64,000 nucleotides of DNA from the NCBI GenBank assembly GCA_032871835.1, contig CM065299.1:97780652-97844651 (forward strand). Reading direction: 5' to 3'. Below the pieces are notes generated by a model that was not told the origin of the DNA, searched no databases, and saw nothing but the letters and a program-made list of their open reading frames with translations. Below, one piece after another: positions 12,816 to 22,546 of the stretch. The first letter of the stretch is position 1, and each line of letters begins with the position of its first letter. Source of the DNA: Dipteronia dyeriana. Lineage: Eukaryota; Streptophyta; Magnoliopsida; Sapindales; Sapindaceae. Position numbers and translations under genes: made by a program.

Positions 12816-13304
12816 AGATATCCTAATTGTCAACCATTGGATGGCCACCATCTGAACCGTAGGATTCAATCTCTAAAATAATATCACTTTTTGATCCATG
12901 TGTCCGACAATAATTGTAAGCCCACATGGAAAAAGTACACACGGATAAAAAAATATCTATCAATTATTTCAGTCAAGAAATATGATCTTCACTTTTCCCA
13001 AAATAGGAAGATAAGATATCTGAGTTGTTAAATGTTAACCGTTTGATGGATTGTGTCACCATCTGAACCGTAGGATTCAAGCTCTAAAATAATATCACTT
13101 CTTGATCCATGTACATGATAATAATTGTAAACCCACATGGTACGGACAAAAAAATATCTATCAATTATTTCATTCAAGAAATCCGATCTTCACTTTTCCC
13201 AAAATAGGAAGATAAGATATCTGAGTTGTTAAATGTCAACTATTGGATGGATTGCATCACCATCTGAACCATATGATTCAATCTCTAAAATAATATCACT
13301 TGGT
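12816..13304. repeat. ~200-bp tandem repeat (about 2.4 copies)
   Basis: Units begin at AGATATCCTAATTGTCAACC (12816), AGATATCTGAGTTGTTAAATG (13014) and again at 13215. The third stops after ATAATATCACTT at about 13304. Shared blocks include CACCATCTGAACC and GATCTTCACTTTTCCC. The array lies exactly between the divergent transposase and Myb-like genes of the Harbinger element, where a two-way promoter is expected. Confidence 0.8.
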
Positions 13305-13471
13305 TTTCATAAATATAAACTCACACTAAATTAAACATATCCCTTCAAATATTTTATACATTCAAAGCATTTTTCTCTCAAAGTTACGTTCCCCTTCAAT
13401 TTTTTTTACCTTCAAAGCACTTTTCTCTTCTCTTCAACTTACTTTTCCCTTCAAATCACTTTTTCTACAAA

Positions 13472-14433
13472 ATGTCTACAAAAAGAAGTTCTTCATACAC
13501 AAATACAGAACACACATCGTTGTCACATATATCTTGATGTTTCGCAAAATCCGATCATAGGTATTTACCAGTCAAGGGATATGTTCTGGACTCGAGTGGA
13601 GACCGATTACAACAACAACAAACCATCTTTTATCACTGAACTTCGTAACAAATTAAGTTTACAGTGTCGCATGCAGCCTATCCTTACTGCGATGAGGGAA
13701 ATGCGAGGATGCATACGACAGATTGAAAGTCTAAACCATAGTGGTGCCACGGAAGCTAATATTGTGAGTATTTGTTAAAATTCAATTTGTAGAAAAATTA
13801 TATTTCATATTTGATTTTAACCATATATTTGTATCATTTTCCAGATGAACCAGTCAAAAATGTTATTATCCCAGGATGCCAAATATAAACATGGATTCAA
13901 GTTTGACCATGTGTGGTACATCCTAAAAGACAAGTAAAAATTCACAGACAACGAGACAGTAACATCACCATTTCAAAGGGAAACTGGTCATTTCGTTGCA
14001 TCACAAGAAGACTCTCCAACTCCAGAGTCTCCCACCATTGCATCTCCTGGACTATCTCCATTTTCTTTAAATATGAGTGGTGATGACGGTGGGGGGTAGT
14101 TCATCGCAATGAGAACTGAATTCAACCAACTTCAACATTTTGAAAGAAGGACAAGAAAAACTTTTGGAAGTTTATAGCAGGAACGCTATGCATAAGGGAA
14201 GACTTAACGATATTTTGGAGAGAAATGTGGGGTGTTTGGAGAGAAACGTGGAGTGCCGTCAAGCCGAAGTTATGATGATTGATTTGAATACCATAACTGA
14301 TCCAATGAAATGGGATTTTATGAGTAGACAACAATTTAAAATTATGGCAAAACAAGCTCGGCAACAAGACCAGGGATCTCAAAATCCATCTGGGTCTTCT
14401 GGGTCTTTTGGTAATTTTTTCGATAATCTCTAA
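13472..14433 (+). pseudogene. Harbinger Myb/NAM-associated-type second gene, decayed
   Basis: An ATG at 13472 opens a serine-rich start (MSTKRSSSYTNTE). A one-base shift then leads to blocks typical of the Myb-like partner protein of plant Harbinger elements: YLDVSQNPIIG, QSRDMFWTRVETDYN, LQCRMQPILTAMREMRGC. An intron-like gap follows (GTGAGT after GCTAATATT near 13761, acceptor CCAG at about 13843). Then come DAKYKHGFKFDHVWYILKD, a stop, a serine/proline-rich stretch and a C-terminal helix-rich part with EVMMIDLNTITDPMKW-like sequence to 14433. In the family this protein helps the transposase reach DNA and the nucleus. At least two stops and one frameshift make it non-functional. Confidence 0.72.
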
Positions 14434-14999
14434 GAAACTGAAAATGGTCTTTCAGACTACTAATGGGTTCTTGTAATTCATATTTTAATGTATTCTAATT
14501 TGTGGTAATTTATTTTATCACTATGAAGTTTGTATTTCATTTTTAATGTATTTTGCTTTAATTTCTACTTAATTGAATGAAGTTATTTATTTCTCCAAAT
14601 TTTGCATTTAATTTTTTTAATTATACACTTCAATTTTAGTTTTTTATAAATGTTAATACCAATAATAATTAATTCACAACAAAATCATTAAATATTAAGA
14701 AGGATCAAATTGTAATAAATTTAATTGATTATAGTAAAACTGTGATTAAATAAAACCTTGAAATAAAGGATATAATTATAATAGATATAAAAAATAGGGT
14801 TAAATGGTGATATTTAAAAGTTGAGGGTTTTAAAAAAAGATGGATTGCGCAGAGTAACAACGTCGTACAATATATTGCGCGACATTGTATCAACTCCGAC
14901 GATTGGCGCAGTGAATGGCTTGGGTTGGAGGCTGATTCTGGTGAATTTGGAGATTTGCATGGTGGTTGGCGACTTGGCGCTGGATTGGAGAAGCTCTTA

Positions 15000-15330
15000 T
15001 TGACTTTTTCACTTATTTTAAATAATTCTTTTTTAAAAAAAGATATACCTCTTTAATTATAAATATATATAGTGGAAATTGTGAGGAATGTCACCATTTT
15101 TTATTGTGTTGCAATGATATCACCAGTTTAATAACTTATGTTTAAAAAACACATATTACCCAAATTGCCCTTAAAATCTGTCTCTGTACTTCCATCTACA
15201 TTTCGAAATAGAGATTGTATTATCTCTCCAAAAAAGTTGTTTGAAAATCGATCTCCTTATTTTCTTTCATGCATTTGTGATTGGTTTAACAATGTATCAA
15301 TTAGTGTATGAACATATAGTCTCTAGAATG
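15000..15330. other. AT-rich spacer
   Basis: The sequence beyond the Harbinger right end is low-complexity and AT-rich. I see no gene and no recognisable element. Confidence 0.5.
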
Positions 15331-15880
15331 TGCACGAGTTTTTTTTTAATAGTTCGATATTTTTTCTATCGTTCCGAGTTTTTTAAATTATTTTCCGAGT
15401 TTTTTTTTCTATTGGTTCAAGTTTTTTTTGTATTGGTTCGAATGTTATTTTCTTCATTTTCGAGTTTTTTTGTTTGTTTTTTTTCCAAGTTTTTTTTCTA
15501 TTAGTCCGATATTTTATTTTTTTGACTATTTTTGAGATATTTTTGGAAACAATTCGAGGATTTTTATGAAAAAAAACTCGAACCTATTTTAAAAAAGCTT
15601 GGACAGCTATCGTAAAAGCTCGGACAGTTGTCAAAAAAGCCAGGGTACTTAAAAAAAACTCGAGCTTTGAAAAAAAAAACCCGGAGCTTTGAATAAAAAA
15701 GCTCGGACTTGGTTATAAAAAGCTCGGATTTGGTTCTAAAAAGCTCGATCATGTTTCAAAAAGTCTCGGAGATTCAAAGTTAAACAAACATGATTTTTCT
15801 AAACAAAAAACTCGGACGTTTTTTTTTTAAACTCGGATTTGGTTCAAAAAAACTCGAAAATGTTTCAAAATATCGGAAAC
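15331..15880. repeat. Inverted, degenerate CTCGG/CCGAG array
   Basis: The left part (about 15331-15515) is built of T-runs broken by TTCCGAG, TTCGAG and TATTGGTTC. The right part (about 15555-15870) is built of A-runs broken by CTCGGA, CTCGAAC and GCTCGGACTTGGTT at spacings of roughly 20-30 bases. The two halves are complementary in composition and motif, so the whole can fold back on itself around 15520-15555. No coding sequence is convincing here; the open frames on either strand follow from the homopolymer runs. Confidence 0.7.
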
Positions 15881-15990
15881 CCAGAAAATCATCTTCGAAA
15901 AAAAAAATCAACCTAATTTCAAACCCTAACCTAACACAAAACCATTATCAGATCTTTTATAAACACACAACAGATCAAATAAAAAAAAAA

Positions 15991-16082
15991 AGCTCCGGGG
16001 GCACTGCCCCCACCCCCGTGAGCATCGCGAGCTCAGCGGGGAGCTCGACCTCCGTATGCGTCTACATAGCGTCTGAGTTTCA
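15991..16082. repeat. GC-rich island with perfect hairpin
   Basis: A roughly 90-bp GC-rich patch interrupts very AT-rich DNA. GGGGGC (15997-16002) can pair with GCCCCC (16006-16011) across a 3-base loop. GAGCTC recurs twice downstream (16030 and 16042 region). It may be a scrap of an LTR or SINE; I could not identify it. Confidence 0.55.
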
Positions 16083-16263
16083 ATGAAACTTTCTCTCTCT
16101 ATCTCACGACTCTCATTGTAAAAAAAGATGAATGAAAGAAACCAGAACAACTATTTTGGATATTTTTATCCGTTCACAATAATATGTGCCTTCTAAATAT
16201 AAGTTATTAAAACAGTGATAATATTGAAATGTCACCTCCAAAAAGTACTATTTATTTTTTGAA

Positions 16264-16265
<2 letters not shown>

Positions 16266-16306
<41 letters not shown>
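16266..16306. repeat. (AT)n microsatellite
   Basis: Uninterrupted TA dinucleotide run of about 20 units. Confidence 0.95.
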
Positions 16307-16308
<2 letters not shown>

Positions 16309-16454
16309 GATACACTTATTACGATAGAAATCGAGATCTGCCCAAATCAAACAATATATACACGGTCTAGATCTTATGATAGGTTTCAAACCCCTCACAA
16401 CCGCCGTGAAAAAGAGATACACTATCATTTCTTTTAAAAGGTGATATTCAATTA

Positions 16455-16862
16455 CCGATATGCTTTGTTTGGTAAGAGGGAGAGATGGAGGGAGGGAAAG
16501 GAATGAGAAGAGAGCTCTAATCCCCTGTTTGGTTGGAGAGGCAGGAGAAGGGAGAGAAGAAAATGAGGGAGGTCTCCTCCTTTTAGGCCCACAAAAACAA
16601 TTCATCAAATGATAGGTCGATGAGAAGGGGGATGAAAAATTAGAGGGAAATGATAATGATACCCTCCAATTTTTTATAACCCTTTAATTTATATAAGGTT
16701 AATATAGTAAATTCATAAATTATATACCAATCCATTCATTCAACCCCTTTTCAATAATAAACAACACGAATGTTATATGTTATCATCTTCGTACCTCATA
16801 CTTTCTCTCCCCCTTAATTCATCAATCCCTCCTACTCTCTCCCTCCTAACAAACATAACCTA
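16455..16862. mobile_element. MITE-like element with G-rich terminal repeats
   Basis: The left end reads CTTTGTTTGGTAAGAGGGAG. The right end, read on the opposite strand, is TTATGTTTGTTAGGAGGGAG, with 19 of 23 positions matching when extended. The body has purine-rich and pyrimidine-rich arms. The TGTTTGG-type end resembles Tourist/PIF MITEs. No clean target duplication was found, so the class is uncertain. Confidence 0.5.
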
Positions 16863-18007
16863 AAACCTAAGTGTGTACATCTTATAGAAACGGAAATAAA
16901 CCATAAAATAAAGTCACTCTCATTTGGTCATATTTAGAAGCTAAACCAGGTGGACTGTAAATGATGGAGGAATGACAAATAATTTAATAGCGTTGGTGTG
17001 AATAATTCCTGTTATATACTTTTATCATATGCGTGTAACAATAAATTTCAGGATCTACTCTATTGGTGAAAAAAACAAAAAAGATATTCATATTAAATAA
17101 AATATTTGAGTATTTGACAACTTGGACAACTGGACTTTATGGGGATTGTCAGCTGTCCAATTCGATGATAATAAATCCTCTCTATTATTAGTTAAAAAAA
17201 AAAGAAGTGGTAACTATGCGGTGCCAGCTAATAAGTGGAGATTTGTTTTTGAAAAATGGGATTCATTTGAGAAAAAAAAAATTAAACCCCTTTTTCTTTT
17301 ACCAAATTTCAAATTCTATAAATGTTAAATTAAGGTTGAATTTGAAGTCAACGAATTGAGGTTATTAACCGTAAACTTTTCACATATGTATTATAAGGTT
17401 ATGGGTCTGAATTCTTAATTTTTAAAAATTTATGAATTTATCTAATATCGTAATACTTTATAAAAAAATATTTAAACTTAGAGAGACTCCTAATCAAATA
17501 TTTGACTTTAACTTTCATAAATAATATTTGATTTTACGAATTATTTTATTTAAAAAATTCATCAAACGATTTTTTATTTTGATTAATGGATTATTTTTTA
17601 ATTACAAAAAACCGTATATTATAGAATTTTGGTATGAAATTATATATATAATATACAAATATTATCTGTCATATAATTTTTTTGTTTTGTATTATGTTTT
17701 TAAAAAAAATATAACAATAATTCTAAAATTAAAGAAGGAGAAAGACTCGAACTCATAATCTTATAGTTTGAATGTTCACTTAATATTCAATTTGGTTGAG
17801 CTTTTTGTATTAAAATGTCTACAAACTCCTTTTTGAATTTTTTAGAATTATTTGATTGAGTTATTAAGATTGTCTGTTATTTAATGCGAATAGATATTTG
17901 GACGATAGAGGATTTTTAAAAGTTCACCGAACAAGTTCTCAATTGCCTGAGTTGCATCTTGGTTTTAACAATCAAGTAAATTAAACTGAAAAACCTGACA
18001 AGCAACC
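16863..18007. other. AT-rich spacer without recognisable genes
   Basis: This stretch is strongly AT-rich, with several short open frames made of K/N/I/F codons. They show no recognisable protein motif. No repeat or RNA gene was seen before the tRNA. Confidence 0.5.
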
Positions 18008-18079
18008 GCGTTTGTAGTCCAACGGTTAGGATAATTGCCTTCCAAGCAATAGACCCGGGTTCGACTCCCGGCAGACGCA
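18008..18079 (+). tRNA. trnG-UCC: tRNA-Gly (anticodon TCC)
   Basis: A 72-base cloverleaf. The acceptor stem GCGTTTG pairs with CAGACGC (one G-T pair), followed by discriminator A. The D arm is GTCCAACGGTTAGGAT, the anticodon loop CTTCCAA sits on an ATTGC/GCAAT stem, and the T arm is CCGGGTTCGACTCCCGG. The A box and the B box (GGTTCGACTCC) are intact, and a T-run follows at about 18090-18096 as Pol III terminator. The closing CCA is not encoded, as expected for a nuclear tRNA gene. No intron. Confidence 0.97.
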
Positions 18080-18089
18080 GTCTTTGTAT

Positions 18090-18096
18090 ATTTTTT
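18090..18096 (+). terminator. Pol III T-run terminator of tRNA-Gly
   Basis: A run of T residues about 11 bases after the tRNA 3' end, at the place expected for RNA polymerase III release. Confidence 0.6.
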
Positions 18097-18674
18097 GTCA
18101 TCATTTGCCCTTTTTTAGATTTCCAAATGAGGTCTTAGGTGAAGCTATACTGATTCAAACTTCAAACACAAATTGGCTGAGTAGATAACTAAGAGAGTGC
18201 CAAATGGGATTGAAAATAACTTGGCATCAATACATATTATTCTCTACCGCCAACAAAATCGCATCACATATGTTGAAAATTTATAGTAAATTTCAATATA
18301 AGGATTAAATAGGAAAGGAAAGGAAAAAAAAAGGTTGGGATTACATTGGCAAATGAGAAAGTTCTGCAACCCGGCAGCATTGTGATTGGTTAAACAAGCT
18401 GATTCAGAAGCTTCTGCAGTCACCGTATGTACTGAATTCCTTGATTGCAGAAGGAACATCAAAACAAGCCATTTCAATAATTACCCAGACTCTGCAAACT
18501 TGACCCACCAAACACTATGAAACAATGAGCACCATAGTTTGCCAAGCCTTCAAGATTCCATGACTCTGGCTGAGGAGCAAATATATGACCCGGTTGGCAA
18601 GTTGAAGTTGAACTCCATCCAGGGTTTATCAACACTTATTGGCTTTGCAGAAACATATCGTATGGCTTCCCAGC

Positions 18675-20810
18675 TTACCATAATCTGCCTAAGGGGGACT
18701 CCTCGGCATGATCATCCACCAACCAGAGGCCAAAATCGTGGAAACGTTTTATCTTCTTCTCGAAACCTATGATATAATTATTATGGATGATTGCATGCAT
18801 ACCCTTTGTTTCTTTCACCCATGTCTTGTTCTTGAAATATAGTCCTCCAGTTGGGAATGCTGCCTGAGGAAGCAAGTAGAGATCAGCCTGAAATATCAAT
18901 GGAATATGATCGTCAGAACTCAGAAGAATCCATAAGGCAGTATTTGAAGATATTTTTAACATGTTATCCAGAAATGAGACTAATTTCTTTTGTTATTTGA
19001 AGTACATCCAACAGACAAGAGCAGGGAAAAATAAAAACTCAAGAAAAGCCTCAAGTGCTCAACAGAATACATATTTAATACACGATCCACAAGAACCACG
19101 TAACACATTCTAATGACAACCAACTCAATCCAATACATTCGAATTTTCAGATGTCAATTTTAATAATCATAGAATTTGTAAGAAGTAGTAATATATTTAC
19201 TTCCACACGAACAACCGTGTGACAACTGGAATATAACTGATTTCTGACACAGGCGAACCAAATGATGAGAGAGTTTTGGGGATAAAACTCAAACAGCTGG
19301 AATTAGCAAGAAGAATCAACAGCTTGATGATAAGAAAACCCATGAAATACAAATATAGTATCTACTGAGGGAAACCATTTGGGAAGATGATGCCATGAAA
19401 TTATTCGTCTATAATCAAACATATTTTCAGTTATCAAACGTGACACATGCTTCACATAAGAGAGGCTAAGGCATGAAACATAATTTTCAGCATAAATCAC
19501 AACGCTGAGACACATCTTGAGGTAACCAGGCGTTTTCCAACTAAACATCAAAAGGATGAAATCTTCTAGGAGTTATTACATATTGCAAACACAGTGGCAA
19601 TGGCAAAAAATATTTAAAGAAGATACCTGTCCAGCAGTTTTGATCAACGCCCAGTTAAAGCCAGGCTGATCATTTGCTTTCTTTACTCGGGACCATGGCT
19701 CAGCTTGAAGCTCCTCAATCCATTTCTTCATAACTAATTTTGCTCCAGCCGTGGGATGCATGTAAATCATGCAACTACATATGTAAGGCCGCCCTTTTTT
19801 CCCTGGAGGCGGCAGATCATGGGAGTGATCAAGAGGCTTCACCTGCTCCCCCAAAAGAAAAGAAACGAAAAAAAAAGTTAAACTTAAATGCAAAATAGTT
19901 TCAAAATATCAAAATCATAACATGTCCAATGTCTTCCGCTGTGTGGTTCAATTACGGTATAAATTTAAACTTAGCATCAAAATGCATACAAAATAAGAAG
20001 CAGAGACAGTGTGTACATACCGCAGTCATGTCATCGGTGAAGTAGACATCATGATTTCCCTTCATATATGGAAAGGGATCTTTCAACCAGATCATATCAA
20101 CATCATTGTACATAACATTATATCCAAGCTCCAATATGTGCAGCAGGTGACGAGGCCTTCGTGATGTAAAATTGAAGAATCCCTACACCAACAAAACCAA
20201 TCAAAGATCGTTTCACAGTTCAACAAAGACCAACAAATCAAATTACACTTGGACCAACCAATTACTCTTAATAAATCATTAGACAAAACACCGATTTCAG
20301 AATTATTAACACCATATAGTAAATTACCTGAGAACCGAATTTATGAGCAGTTGGTGAATCGGGAGCTGGAGGGACGAGAACGGCGTGACCTGGCCATTTC
20401 TGGTTAACAGTGTAAAGAGTAGCGTAATCCTCTGCAATTACAAGCACTTTATCCTGATGTTTTTGCCTCGTAATGCTAATCAACCAATTGTTCAAAAACG
20501 GCAAGTAAGGCTGACTCACGGCACACACGATCACAGTCCCGTTCTTGGCCACAAACGACGCCGCTTGCGGCAGAGTGTAGTCGCGCCATTTCGCGAGAGA
20601 AGAGGGGGTGTTTGGGAACAAGAATTGGGGGGCTCCAAACCAGGGCAGGATAACTCCGAGTATAACTAAGAGGGAGAGTAAAAGTAGGAGAGTTGTTCGG
20701 TTGAGAAGAAACATTGGTTTCTGGAAGCTCGTTGAAGTGCGAGGCGAGATTGGGTAAGGATCTGAGAAGAAGGGGTTTTGTAATGGTCTTTGGTGAAGGA
20801 ATTGTGACAT
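18675..20810 (-). CDS. MGP4: UDP-D-xylose:L-fucose alpha-1,3-xylosyltransferase (MGP4/RGXT-like)
   Basis: Four exons, 20810-20328, 20182-20021, 19842-19627 and 18887-18675, all GT-AG and all multiples of three, give a 357-residue protein. That is close to the ~360 aa of RGXT1-3/MGP4. It has a type II Golgi layout: a cytosolic tail, a membrane segment at about residues 41-58 (LLLLLSLLVILGVILPWF), then the catalytic domain. The DVD motif in YNDVDMIWLKDPFPY (about 188-190) is the metal/nucleotide-sugar site of this GT77 family. Further family blocks are GRPYICSCMIYMHPT, DQPGFNWAL and FPTGGLYF. The family adds alpha-1,3-xylose to fucose of pectin rhamnogalacturonan II; MGP4 is needed for pollen tube growth in Arabidopsis. 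The gene looks intact. Whether it is MGP4 or another RGXT paralogue cannot be settled here. Confidence 0.93.
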
Positions 20811-21065
20811 TGCTGCAACTATTAATTAATCAATCAATTTATACTAATAATGAACTTCAAACATAAGTTGGTATTATATCGGGATTTTCTTACAAGGTCA
20901 AGGATTTTTAGAGTGAATCTAAGAGCTGAGAGTGAGTGAGTTTGAGATTGGATCTGTTCTGTTATGGTCACGGTGGCAAATCGCAGTTTTCAGGGTCGGG
21001 TCTATAGTCCGACTTGTTTGTTCTGACCCGAATAGAATACTTCCAGTTAGGCATTTTGAATTTTG
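20811..21065 (-). promoter_or_regulatory. Upstream region of the MGP4-like gene
   Basis: Directly upstream of the start codon, ending at a foldback element. It includes an AT-rich stretch and GAGTGAGTGAG near 20928-20943. No specific box could be assigned with confidence. Confidence 0.3.
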
Positions 21066-21800
21066 AAATTGTTTTAGGCTAATTAACAATTAGTTCATGT
21101 ATTTTTTTAAAAATTCTAAGTTATTTATAACTTTATAAAAGTAACTAAATTGGTCCTTCAATTTTTCTCAAGTATCAAATTAGTCTCTCTAACTAAGTTT
21201 CGTTAGTCAACTTTAACTGTATAGGAGTAAAATTGTATTTTACTTCTAAATAGTATAATAATAATACATGTACAGTTTTTTTTTACATATTTTTATTTTT
21301 GTTTGTTTTATTTATAGGTTTTGATTTTTTAATATTTTTGACAACTGTGCTTATATAATATTAACAAAAAAAAACAATTATATAAAAATTGTAAAAGATT
21401 AAACTATAAATGAATGATAACTTTGTTTATAAAAAATAATGGTGTAATTGAATTGTCTTATTAAAATATTTTTAGAATTTTGTAGAAAAATTTAATTAAA
21501 ATAAAATACAAACGGTGTTTCATTAGTAATATTTTTAGATTTTATTACAATTATAATGGTGAATTTGATGCACAAAAGACAAAACAATTTTACTTTAATA
21601 TGATAAATAAATGGTATTTACGTATTTTAACTAAAATCGTTAAAATCAACTATTGTATTTAACACCGTTAAACCGTTAGAGGGGCCAATTTAATCACTCC
21701 TAAGAAGAGATACGCTATTTGATAATAAAAAAAATATGAAGACTAATTTGATCACTTTTATAAAAAATTACAAACAACTTATAAATTTAAAAAAGTCCCG
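21066..21800. mobile_element. Foldback element, about 735 bp
   Basis: The left arm (TTATTTATAACTTTATAAAAGTAACTAAATTGGTCC near 21121-21157) pairs imperfectly with the right arm (AAAGTGATCAAATTAGTCTTC read on the - strand, about 21730-21790). A second pair is CTAACTAAGTTTCGTTAG with CCGTTAAACCGTTAGAGGGG. The layout of outer AT arms and inner GTTAAC-type phrases is common in plant non-autonomous DNA elements. No coding sequence and no exact target duplication were found. Confidence 0.45.
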
Positions 21801-22546
21801 AATCGTCTTCTTTTTACAATTTAAAATTAAAAAAGGTTATCAAAATCTTGGATTCAAACCCTTTGTTGGGTAAATAAAAAAGAAATCAATTTTCAATAAT
21901 TAAATACATCAAAAACAAAAATATGCTCCCTGTTGAATGCAGTGAATTCAATATTGCAATAGATATTAATTAATTATGTAACCTGGTTCTTCGATTTTGT
22001 TAGTTCCATAGCAGTACAATCACCATATCAACGAATAACTCTCAAATGCCAAACCCAGACATTCTCATTCTCACAGTCACACAAGTGACTATTTGTATTT
22101 GGCTAGCATCTAGACAGAAAAGATGGGGAAAAAGAAACATAATTCATAAGGTAAGAGGTCATGAAAGATTTTAAGCATTTACTCTACAAACATCATCACT
22201 TAGCACTATCAACATAACCTATTCATTCCCAGATTTACACTTCTCAACTCGACGATAAGAATCGGTTAATATGCACAACTAAATTTCAACAATATTTCAA
22301 CAATCATTTGTCAGGGCTACAACTCAGTGACCAGATAAATCTTAAGCATCTTCATACAGGGAGTTTATACACAATTTGCTTATTTATTAAAGGAGCCAAG
22401 AGAAAAGGAATGGAGTAGAGGAAAATATGGTCTCGAGATACTGATTGACTGGTGACAAGAAACCGGCTCATAATCAGCAAGCATATGAGATGATCAATGG
22501 AAACTCCTGCCTAAGTGGCATCTTCAACTTGCTTTGATAGGTATTT
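21801..22546. other. Spacer and ABIL1 3' flank
   Basis: This stretch lies between the foldback element and the ABIL1 stop codon and should hold the ABIL1 3' UTR. No other gene was seen. Confidence 0.5.

Larger units (their letters stand above)
10242..14999. mobile_element. PIF/Harbinger-like transposon with nested hAT MITE
   Basis: The proposed ends are GGGTATCTCTAAC at 10245 and, on the opposite strand, GAGCTTCTCCAATCC ending at 14996, each flanked by TTA (10242-10244 and 14997-14999). A 3-bp TTA/TAA duplication is the rule for this superfamily. Inside are its two typical divergent genes, both decayed: a DDE transposase (-, 11416-12724) and a Myb/NAM-associated type protein (+, 13472-14433). 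A tandem repeat lies between them and a 766-bp hAT MITE lies near the left end. The internal genes are convincing. The terminal repeats match for only about 15 bases, so the exact ends are a hypothesis. Confidence 0.6.

Noticed and set aside
15241..15752. Phe/Ser-rich open frames on both strands
   Set aside because: They are produced by T-runs and A-runs of the inverted CTCGG array.
16252..16608. Minus-strand open frame of 118 codons ending in a YI repeat
   Set aside because: It reads through the purine-rich arm of a MITE and an AT microsatellite.
17528..17758. Open frame of 76 codons, rich in F/I/K/Y
   Set aside because: Composition follows from extreme A/T content; no motif and no splice context.
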